Shown here: one piece after another, positions 6,535 to 11,952 of the stretch
How positions within the stretch are numbered: the stretch's first letter is position 1
Layout of the letters: the number at the start of each line of letters is the position of its first letter
Assembly: GCA_900769175.1 (NCBI GenBank)
Contig: CAAGFP010000183.1
Span: forward strand, 1 to 11,952
Reading direction: 5' to 3'
DNA from: Lachnospiraceae bacterium
GTDB taxonomy: Bacteria; Bacillota; Clostridia; Lachnospirales; Lachnospiraceae
DNA length: 11,952 nt
The notes under the pieces: model-generated
What the model was told of the DNA's origin: nothing
Databases searched by the model: none
Seen by the model: only the letters and a program-made list of their open reading frames with translations
Translations under genes and position numbers: made by a program

Positions 6535-8022
6535 TCATTTACTTTCTTCAAGAATTTCATTTATTGAAGCCTTACATTCATTTATTGAAGGCTTACATGA
6601 ATCTCGATTATCAACTTCAAAAGCCTCACTTTGGTTTTTCGAGTCCGCAAATACATCTGCATTTGGCATATTTTCATTTGTAAAATCCGGTAATTTGCGA
6701 ACAAGAACCGTTTTAATGATTTTATTCTCTACCTTTAATACTGAAAAAGAATATCCTTCAAAGTATAGTTCAAAGTTTTCTCCTTCTGAGGGAATATGTT
6801 CAAGTCTTGAGATCATAAATCCGTTTAAAGTATCATAAATAGAGGTATCAAAATGAATATGTAGCTGCTCTTCCAATTCTTCTAAAGGCGTCAGACCGTC
6901 TATTTCATATTCCAGTTCTCCGGTCTGTTCAATGAAATCCTCTTCCTCATCATATTCGTCCAGAATGTCACCGACAATTTCTTCAAGGATATCTTCAAGG
7001 CAGACAAGTCCGCTGGTCTGTCCATATTCATCCACAACAATAACCATTTGCTGTTTCGTTTTTTTCATATTATGAAAAAGGGTATCGATTTTTAATGTTT
7101 CAGGAACGAATTCCGCTTCCCTGAAAATATCAAAGGCTTCTCTCAGCGAAGCATCCTTATTGCTTCTGTCCTGCATAAAAAGAATGAAATCCTTGAAATT
7201 TAATATGCCGATAATTCGGTCAAGATTTTCTTCATAAACGGGATATCGGCTTTTTTTATCGGATAAAATAAACTCGAGTACCTCTTTCAATGACATTTCT
7301 ATGTCAATTGCTGAAATAGAAGAACGATTCGTCATAACATCTTTGGTTTCTTTGTCCCCGAATTCGATAATGTTACTAATCATTGCAGCTTCACTGTCTT
7401 CGATTACTCCCTGTTCACAGCCTTCGTTTACGACCGACAGAATTTCTTCCTCAGTCACATCCCGTTCTTCAACAATTCGTTTATAACCGAAAATATTTAA
7501 AATAAGTCGGGAAATCAAATTCGAAACCATTGCAAAAGGCATGAAAATGAATGAACAAATCATCCCAAACCATAAAAAGTTTGCGCTTCTTTTCAACCCA
7601 AGCCGACGGATGAGTCTTCGCGGAATCAGACAGCCGAAAGAAAAAGTCAGAATAACAAAAATCAGATCAAATGCGCAAATGAAAAAGATATGAAATACGA
7701 GATTCCAATGCCATCCCAGTTGACTGATAAAAGAAGAATTCAGTGTAAGATTCTTTGCAAAATCAGAAAAAACGGGCAGAAATATCCCGCCGAGACCAAT
7801 ATTAATCAGAATCAGACCAATATATGCATTTACTTCGATATAGGAAGTGTATGGAACCAGATTTTTAATTCTTTTTAATGAAGGTGTATTTTCGTTCGGG
7901 TATTTGATTCCTAAATCTGTTTCATTCATTTCATTGATCAGATGTAATACGCAAGCAAAAAAAGCTTCCAGAATCAAGAATATCACCAATAAAATAAGTT
8001 TTATAATGAAGTTTTTATCCAT
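6535..8022 (-). CDS. CNNM/CorC (HlyC/CorC) family membrane protein with CBS pair
   Basis: A 495-residue protein. Domains in order: a DUF21/CNNM membrane domain (about 1-185; helices near 5-30, 64-86, 108-132, 148-178), a CBS pair (about 228-350, with KSRYPVYEENLDRIIGIL and VVDEYGQTSGLV) and a CorC_HlyC domain (about 366-445, with DGLTPLEELEEQL and DTLNGFMISRLEHIP). A hydrophilic tail follows (446-495). Family members are linked to divalent cation (Mg2+/Co2+) efflux. Two usual membrane motifs are altered: the Glu after the first-helix Phe-Phe-x-Ala region is missing (here FFACVLHLIN), and the GE-x-x-PK motif reads GCLIPRR (130-136). Transport may therefore differ or be absent. AAAGGA lies a long 13 nt before the ATG. 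It follows mazF by 46 bp and probably shares its transcript. Confidence 0.88.
   Translation of the reverse strand: MDKNFIIKLILLVIFLILEAFFACVLHLINEMNETDLGIKYPNENTPSLKRIKNLVPYTSYIEVNAYIGLILINIGLGGIFLPVFSDFAKNLTLNSSFISQLGWHWNLVFHIFFICAFDLIFVILTFSFGCLIPRRLIRRLGLKRSANFLWFGMICSFIFMPFAMVSNLISRLILNIFGYKRIVEERDVTEEEILSVVNEGCEQGVIEDSEAAMISNIIEFGDKETKDVMTNRSSISAIDIEMSLKEVLEFILSDKKSRYPVYEENLDRIIGILNFKDFILFMQDRSNKDASLREAFDIFREAEFVPETLKIDTLFHNMKKTKQQMVIVVDEYGQTSGLVCLEDILEEIVGDILDEYDEEEDFIEQTGELEYEIDGLTPLEELEEQLHIHFDTSIYDTLNGFMISRLEHIPSEGENFELYFEGYSFSVLKVENKIIKTVLVRKLPDFTNENMPNADVFADSKNQSEAFEVDNRDSCKPSINECKASINEILEESK
6556..6597 (-). repeat. Two-copy 21-bp tandem repeat in the CNNM tail
   Basis: Units 6556-6576 and 6577-6597 differ at one base. 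They encode the heptads CKPSINE and CKASINE near residues 476-489, a recent in-frame duplication in an otherwise unstructured tail. Confidence 0.85.
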
Positions 8023-8068
8023 TCTTAAATTATGTTCCTTTAATTCATTATCGAAATGTCAGTTCGTT

Positions 8069-8455
8069 TTAACCACGCATGGAATGATTTGAATTCCTCG
8101 CTGTCAATTTATCTTTTTCATTTAATTCCAGGCTGATTTTCAATGCACGGTCAACCTCGTCCATAATATCATCATCAAGGTGACAGATCAAATCATGCAA
8201 TCTTAATTTATCGATGGTTCGAAGTTGTTCGAGTAAAATAACGGAATCTTTGACCATCTTATACTTACCGGAATCTACTTTAATATGGGTGGGAAGATTA
8301 TTCTTATGTTGCTGTGATGTAATCGCCGCACAAATAATGGTGGGACTGTATTTATTTCCGATGTCATTCTGAATAATTAATACCGGACGGATTCCGCCTT
8401 GTTCAGAGCCAATGACCGGACGTAAATCTGCGTAATATACATCTCCTCTTCTCAT
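8069..8455 (-). CDS. mazF: MazF/PemK-family endoribonuclease toxin
   Basis: A 128-residue protein very close to Bacillus MazF/EndoA throughout: RRGDVYYADL (2-11), GSEQGGIRPVLIIQND (16-31), AAITSQ (43-48) and DSVILLEQLRTIDK (70-83). The Bacillus catalytic residues Arg25 and Thr48 correspond to Arg23 and Thr46 here, so the enzyme looks active. The family cleaves mRNA at short specific sequences as a homodimer; the site here is not predictable by eye. The last 14 or so residues extend past the Bacillus C-terminus. AAGGA precedes the ATG by 6 nt. In Bacillus the MazE antitoxin gene lies directly upstream; here the upstream 90 bp hold only a promoter and leader, and the next gene is nnrD. No antitoxin gene is visible anywhere in the window. 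Confidence 0.93.
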   Translation of the reverse strand: MRRGDVYYADLRPVIGSEQGGIRPVLIIQNDIGNKYSPTIICAAITSQQHKNNLPTHIKVDSGKYKMVKDSVILLEQLRTIDKLRLHDLICHLDDDIMDEVDRALKISLELNEKDKLTARNSNHSMRG

Positions 8456-8479
8456 GTTTTTCCTTCTTTCTGAATGAAA

Positions 8480-8508
8480 ATTTTATGATAGTATTATTTC
8501 CATTTCAA
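8480..8508 (-). promoter_or_regulatory. Near-consensus sigma-A promoter for mazF
   Basis: Minus-strand TTGAAA (8508-8503) and TAAAAT (8485-8480) are 17 bp apart, each matching 5 of 6 consensus bases. The start would fall near 8473, leaving a short leader with the mazF Shine-Dalgarno site. This uncouples mazF, and probably the CNNM gene, from the interrupted nnrD upstream. Confidence 0.65.
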
Positions 8509-8545
8509 AAAGAAATATTCATACCGGTAAAATATGCATCAAACA

Positions 8546-8857
8546 TTATTCCATACATTGAATTGCTTCAGGAATCGCTTTTGCAATATCAGAAGCAAGA
8601 AGGGAATAATTAGAAAGATCAAGTGATGCCAAATTCCCTGCAAGTCCATGTAAAAAAACGCCTTTCCATGCCGCATCAAACGCAGACGCCCCCTGACCGG
8701 CCAATGAAGCAATTACTCCGGTTAATACATCACCGCTTCCGGCTTTTGCCATTGCATCGCTTCCGGTATTATTGATATATACAAATTCGCCATCGGTCAC
8801 AATGCTTGTAGAGCCTTTGCCAACCATGATAATACCATTCCTTTTTGCATAATCCAT
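8546..8857 (-). CDS. nnrD: C-terminal NnrD fragment (second segment of the interrupted gene)
   Basis: This 103-residue stretch carries the end of the ADP-dependent dehydratase: VGKGSTSIVTDG (about 12-23) and NTGSDAMAKAGSGDVLTG (about 30-47), whose Asp in GSGD is the expected catalytic base, followed by the helical C-terminus. The ATG at 8857 has no Shine-Dalgarno site, so independent start there is doubtful. An internal ATG at residue 11 has AAAAAGGA about 11 nt upstream and is a slightly better restart candidate. A fragment of this kind lacks half of the sugar-kinase fold and is unlikely to be an enzyme alone; complementation with the first segment is conceivable but unproven. Confidence 0.6.
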   Translation of the reverse strand: MDYAKRNGIIMVGKGSTSIVTDGEFVYINNTGSDAMAKAGSGDVLTGVIASLAGQGASAFDAAWKGVFLHGLAGNLASLDLSNYSLLASDIAKAIPEAIQCME

Positions 8858-8899
8858 GCAAAGTTCTATATAGGATGATTTAATTTCCGAAATCGTTTT

Positions 8900-10045
8900 T
8901 TAAAGAAGCCTCGCAAATTCTCCGGGATGCGGAGTGATAATGACTTTTCGGTTTCTGTGTTTTTCCTGATTAAATCCACAACCCATTTGAGCAATACAAT
9001 TTAGTGCATCTGCATCCAAAAGAATTGTCTGTTCAACATTTTCAACAATGGAATATACCATTTCTTTTGTATGCTTAGTAACCGATAATCCCGGGCCTGC
9101 AATCACACAATCTGCATGATTACAATGCTTCACGATTTCATCAATCGGAGGATGAGCGGCATCGTAGGTAAATAAAACCGTCTCCGGCAATAATTCTAAA
9201 AACATCTGACGGTTTTCAATCGGAGTAATCACTTCCACCAATCCGCTTCCTGAAAGAAATGAACTGTAAGCAGACAAATAAGAAGCTCCTGCCATATCAC
9301 GGCTTCCCGCCACAATTGCAATCCGCCCGAAACTACCTTTATTGCCCATTGGATTTCTTTTCGGCAATGAAACCGTCTCACCCAAAGGAATGGTAAAATA
9401 CTTTGGCTTATCCATTCCTAAACGTTTATAATCCATACCGATGGATGCAAGTTTTACTTTTTTACTATAAAGCCTGCCGGGATCCATAAAACATCCGATT
9501 TTGGCATAACCAAAGGTTACGGTTAAATCTGCTTCAACGGCAATCCCTAATACATTACCGTTCGTCGCATCAATTCCGGATGGAATATCAGCACTGATTA
9601 CATAAGCACCTGATTGGTGCATCACATTCATTTCGGAAATGACCTGTAATTTGTCTCCGACAACTTCTTTGTTAAGTCCGACACCAAAGATGCAATCCAC
9701 GATAATATCATACGTTCCGATTACCAGCTCTTCAACTATATTTCCACCATACAAACGATAACGGTTTAATTCGAGCTTCGGAGATTCTTTTAAATCAGAC
9801 GCTTTGGAACATAAATATAAATCCGGATTTTCGCCACATTCCAATAAAAGCCTGCCAAGCGCGATTCCGTCTGCCCCGTTATTTCCGTTTCCGGCTACAA
9901 TCAGAATTTTACCCGGTAATTTCTCTTTTACTGCTGTTAATAATTCCATCGCCGCTTTTTCGATTAATACATCTTGCGAAATAAGTAACTTCGACTGGGT
10001 AAGGGAATCAATTTCATACATTTGTTTTGCTGTTACCAATTCCAT
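8900..10045 (-). CDS. nnrE: NnrE epimerase domain plus truncated NnrD (first segment of the interrupted gene)
   Basis: A 381-residue product if translation stops at 8900. Residues 1 to about 210 are the complete YjeF_N epimerase: GNGNNGADG (52-60) for substrate and potassium, VDCIFGVGL (116-124) with the catalytic Asp117, and ADIPSGIDATNG (152-163). This half should fold and work alone, as separate NnrE proteins do in other organisms. Residues from about 230 begin the ribokinase-like NnrD domain (NKGSFGRIAIVAGS, 235-248; AGPGLS, 316-321; DADALN, 344-349) and end at TPHPGEFARLL. The ATG at 10045 comes immediately after the stop codon of the coiled-coil gene, and its GAAGGAG site lies within that gene, so the two are probably translationally coupled. 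Confidence 0.85.
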   Translation of the reverse strand: MELVTAKQMYEIDSLTQSKLLISQDVLIEKAAMELLTAVKEKLPGKILIVAGNGNNGADGIALGRLLLECGENPDLYLCSKASDLKESPKLELNRYRLYGGNIVEELVIGTYDIIVDCIFGVGLNKEVVGDKLQVISEMNVMHQSGAYVISADIPSGIDATNGNVLGIAVEADLTVTFGYAKIGCFMDPGRLYSKKVKLASIGMDYKRLGMDKPKYFTIPLGETVSLPKRNPMGNKGSFGRIAIVAGSRDMAGASYLSAYSSFLSGSGLVEVITPIENRQMFLELLPETVLFTYDAAHPPIDEIVKHCNHADCVIAGPGLSVTKHTKEMVYSIVENVEQTILLDADALNCIAQMGCGFNQEKHRNRKVIITPHPGEFARLL

Positions 10046-10678
10046 TTATTTATGTTCTCCTTCATTCGGATTGTGTAACATCTGGTCATTCGGATCATAT
10101 TTCATATCAAAAATATTGATAACTTCTGCACCGAAAATATCATGCATATAAGAATATAAATCCTGAATCCGTTTCTGTTTTTCCTGTTTGCGTATTACTT
10201 TCTTTTTTAATTCTTTTCTGATTTCTTCAATCCATTCCGATATCTCATCTATTTCCTGCGTACTCTTTTGAATATCATCATAACAGACTGCCATGGTCTG
10301 AAGCATCAGTTTTCGGTTTGTAGCATCAATTTCTCTTGGCAAATCAAGAATATCATCCTGATAGGAATCGATTTTTTCATTGCATTCTTCAATCAGCCTT
10401 CGGTTTTCATCAATCTTTTTCTGACCCTTGTCACTGTCTTCATCCATCATGGATACAATTTCATCCATCAGTTTCATTTTTAATTTTTTAATATCTTTGA
10501 TCTGTGAATTTGCTTTCCCCTGTTTTTTTAACAATACATTCAGTTCTTCCGATAATTCTTTAATCGCATAATTTTCATCCACCTGCGTGAATAGTCTATG
10601 CCATTTATGATCTAAAGTAAGAATCGGAATCTTTTTCCCGCTCATTGCCTGTTCATATTTTTCATCTTTATCCGACAA
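10046..10678 (-). CDS. Coiled-coil protein of unknown function
   Basis: A 210-residue soluble, highly charged protein that I do not recognise as a named family. A conserved-looking N-terminus (KKIPILTLDHKWHRLF, about 15-30) is followed by near-continuous predicted coiled coil (about 38-100 and 125-170, rich in Lys, Glu, Ile and Leu). A less helical C-terminus follows (SYMHDIFGAEVINIFDMKYDPNDQ, about 176-199, written here as a region only). No signal peptide, membrane helix or cysteine cluster is present. Translation most likely starts at TTG 10678: GGGGGG stands 9 nt upstream and a stop codon in frame blocks longer forms. The next in-frame ATG is residue 12 and has only CAGG two bases before it. 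The TAA stop is followed at once by the nnrE ATG. The overall look (short motif plus coiled coil) resembles small structural or adaptor proteins, but no function can be assigned. Confidence 0.8.
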   Translation of the reverse strand: MSDKDEKYEQAMSGKKIPILTLDHKWHRLFTQVDENYAIKELSEELNVLLKKQGKANSQIKDIKKLKMKLMDEIVSMMDEDSDKGQKKIDENRRLIEECNEKIDSYQDDILDLPREIDATNRKLMLQTMAVCYDDIQKSTQEIDEISEWIEEIRKELKKKVIRKQEKQKRIQDLYSYMHDIFGAEVINIFDMKYDPNDQMLHNPNEGEHK

Positions 10679-10687
10679 TACAGAACA

Positions 10688-10693
10688 CCCCCC
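10688..10693 (-). promoter_or_regulatory. Shine-Dalgarno site supporting a TTG start
   Basis: A run of six G's on the minus strand lies 9 nt before TTG at 10678. The in-frame region upstream has no ATG or GTG start after the nearest stop codon, so TTG is the only start with a proper site. Confidence 0.65.
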
Positions 10694-10713
10694 TGTTTTG
10701 GATAATTAACCAT

Positions 10714-10752
10714 AAAATCTGTAGACCCAAATAGGTTGAATCTACAGATTTT
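10714..10752 (-). terminator. Probable intrinsic terminator after icd
   Basis: Arms AAAATCTGTAGA (complement of 10741-10752) and TCTACAGATTTT (complement of 10714-10725) form a perfect 12-bp stem. Minus-strand RNA can extend it to 17 bp with two G-U pairs and close a 5-nt loop. It starts 22 nt after the icd stop. The trailing T tract is short (TTTT within the stem, then ATGG), so termination may be partial and icd transcripts could run into the coiled-coil gene. No clear separate promoter for that gene is visible. Confidence 0.65.
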
Positions 10753-10773
10753 AAAGAAAAATATTCATTCATT

Positions 10774-11952
10774 TTAAAGCATTTTTTCAAGATTTTCACG
10801 AATGGCCAGGATAAAATCCTTACTGTTTAATGTAGTTACATTCTCTAATGAAGTAATAAGCGCAAGGTCTTTTGTCATTTTACCTTCTTCAATCGTAGAC
10901 AATGTTGCTTTTTCAAGCTTATCTGCAAAACCAATCAATTCGGGAATTGAATCCAGTTCGCCTCTCTTTCGAAGAGCACCCGTCCATGCAAAAATAGTTG
11001 CGACGGAATTGGTTGAAGTTTCTTCCCCTTTTAAATGCTTATAATAGTGCTTCTGAACCGTTCCGTGTGCTGCTTCGTATTCATAGACTCCGGTCGGAGA
11101 AACCAATACGGAAGTCATCATGGCAAGAGAGCCAAATGCGGAACTAACCATATCGGACATAACATCACCGTCATAGTTCTTACAAGCCCAGATAAATCCG
11201 CCTTTCGCTTTCATAACACGTGCAACGGCATCATCAATCAGGGTATAGAAATATTCAATTCCGGCTTCTTCAAACTTGGTTTTATATTCATTTTCATATA
11301 TTTCGGCAAAAATATCTTTAAATCGATGGTCGTATTTCTTAGAAATGGTATCTTTCGTTGCAAACCATAAATCCTGCTTTGAATCAAGTGCGAAATTAAA
11401 GCAGGCTCTTGCAAAGCTTTCAATAGATTTATCTTTGTTGTGAATCCCCTGAATGATACCGGGGCCATCAAATTTCATTATGGTTTCACGGGTTACGGTA
11501 CCGTCGTCTGCGGTGAATACAAGCTCTGCCTTCCCGGGACCGTCCACCTTTATTTCTGTATTTTTATATACATCCCCATAAGCATGACGGGCAAGTGTAA
11601 TAGGTTTTACCCAGTTTTTCACGCAGGGTTCAATTCCTTTTACAATAATCGGAGTACGGAATACAGTACCATCAAGCATTGCACGAATGGTTCCGTTCGG
11701 GCTTTTCCACATTTCTTTTAAATTGTATTCCGGTATTCTTGCAGCGTTCGGAGTAATTGTAGCACATTTAACTGCTACACCATATTTCAATGTGGCATTT
11801 GCAGAATCAATTGTAACCTGATCGTTTGTTTCATTCCTGTAAACAAGACCCAGATCGTAATACTCTGTTTTTAAATCGATAAAAGGAAGCAATAATTCAT
11901 CCTTAATCATTTTCCAAAGAATACGTGTCATTTCGTCTCCATCCATCTCTAC
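10774..11952 (-). CDS. icd: NADP-dependent isocitrate dehydrogenase, eukaryote-like type (N-terminus beyond window)
   Basis: Codons run to the right edge (Val-Glu before MDGDEMTR), so about ten N-terminal residues are missing; 392 residues are visible. The enzyme oxidises isocitrate to 2-oxoglutarate and CO2, making NADPH and the carbon skeleton for glutamate. It matches the homodimeric IDH1-like subfamily rather than the E. coli Icd type. Visible features are the substrate loop SPNGTIR with Ser84 and Arg90 and a further Arg in GTVFR, the ARHAYGD motif (Arg122, equivalent to human IDH1 Arg132, and Tyr125), the lysine in ATKDTI, the metal aspartates in LIDD and YDGD, and the NADP-binding AAHGTVQKHY loop. 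Residue numbers count from the visible edge. The sequence reads clean with no stop or frameshift. The gene ends before a hairpin terminator and appears transcriptionally separate from the genes to its left. Confidence 0.93.
   Translation of the reverse strand, partial: VEMDGDEMTRILWKMIKDELLLPFIDLKTEYYDLGLVYRNETNDQVTIDSANATLKYGVAVKCATITPNAARIPEYNLKEMWKSPNGTIRAMLDGTVFRTPIIVKGIEPCVKNWVKPITLARHAYGDVYKNTEIKVDGPGKAELVFTADDGTVTRETIMKFDGPGIIQGIHNKDKSIESFARACFNFALDSKQDLWFATKDTISKKYDHRFKDIFAEIYENEYKTKFEEAGIEYFYTLIDDAVARVMKAKGGFIWACKNYDGDVMSDMVSSAFGSLAMMTSVLVSPTGVYEYEAAHGTVQKHYYKHLKGEETSTNSVATIFAWTGALRKRGELDSIPELIGFADKLEKATLSTIEEGKMTKDLALITSLENVTTLNSKDFILAIRENLEKML

Larger units (their letters stand above)
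8546..10045 (-). pseudogene. nnr: Bifunctional NAD(P)HX epimerase/dehydratase, interrupted by an in-frame TAA
   Basis: Both reading segments lie in one frame. Reading through the TAA at 8900-8902 adds 14 codons (KTISEIKSSYIELC) and joins them into about 499 residues, the normal length of the fused NnrE-NnrD protein (E. coli YjeF/Nnr type). NnrE epimerises damaged R-NAD(P)HX and NnrD, using ADP (in bacteria), dehydrates it back to NAD(P)H. The stop replaces one codon in the NnrD domain just after the conserved TPHPGE motif and before the ADP-site motif AGSGDVLTG, so a terminated product lacks a working dehydratase. Flanking sequence is otherwise intact and well conserved, so the lesion is recent, or is a sequencing error or a read-through site. 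No frameshift is needed. Confidence 0.75.

Noticed and set aside
8858..8902. Frameshift, selenocysteine or pyrrolysine explanation for the nnrD interruption
   Set aside because: Both segments are in the same frame, so no shift is needed, and the codon is TAA rather than TGA or TAG. TAA also ends several normal genes here, so codon reassignment is not supported.
1..11952. Mobile element, CRISPR array, tRNA or rRNA
   Set aside because: I saw no transposase or integrase, no regularly spaced repeats, no tRNA cloverleaf and no rRNA-like stretch on either strand.

Overview
The window looks like core chromosome of a low-GC, Gram-positive Firmicute, most likely a Clostridia member close to Lachnospiraceae. 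That assignment is inferred from gene content and protein flavour: a TepA-FtsK/SpoIIIE pair, a MazF close to the Bacillus protein, a eukaryote-type NADP isocitrate dehydrogenase, and strong purine-rich Shine-Dalgarno sites. No database search was possible. Every gene I can support lies on the minus strand, so transcription runs from right to left. No rRNA, tRNA, CRISPR array, insertion sequence, prophage gene or attachment site was seen, and no stretch over 300 bases lacks a gene.

Layout in transcription order (right to left). (1) icd, cut by the right edge, ends before a 17-bp hairpin (10714-10752). (2) A second block holds a coiled-coil protein of unknown function (TTG start), abutting the NAD(P)HX repair gene nnrE-nnrD, which carries an in-frame TAA in the dehydratase domain. 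It continues with a near-consensus promoter, mazF without a visible antitoxin gene, and a CNNM/CorC-type CBS membrane protein whose membrane domain lacks two usual family motifs. (3) A tight block reads yebC, metY (O-acetylhomoserine sulfhydrylase), a GtrB/DPM1-type polyprenyl-phosphate glycosyltransferase and a multi-spanning GT-C-like protein, and closes with a good intrinsic terminator (1555-1586). (4) tepA follows after an unusually long 22-bp RNA hairpin. Then comes a 177-bp gap with two NrdR-like direct repeats and an extended -10 promoter, and finally the membrane half of ftsK/spoIIIE, which runs off the left edge.

How the genes work together: the GT2/GT-C pair probably forms a lipid-linked sugar donor and transfer module for a cell-surface polymer. 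NnrE/NnrD repairs damaged NAD(P)H. MetY makes homocysteine by direct sulfhydrylation. FtsK moves chromosomal DNA at the septum.

Most of the window is ordinary housekeeping DNA. The points that deserve attention are the interrupted nnrD, the tandem NrdR-like sites before ftsK, the long hairpin overlapping the terminator before tepA, the unpartnered MazF with its own promoter, and the unnamed coiled-coil and GT-C proteins. I did not find convincing evidence of a wholly new system.
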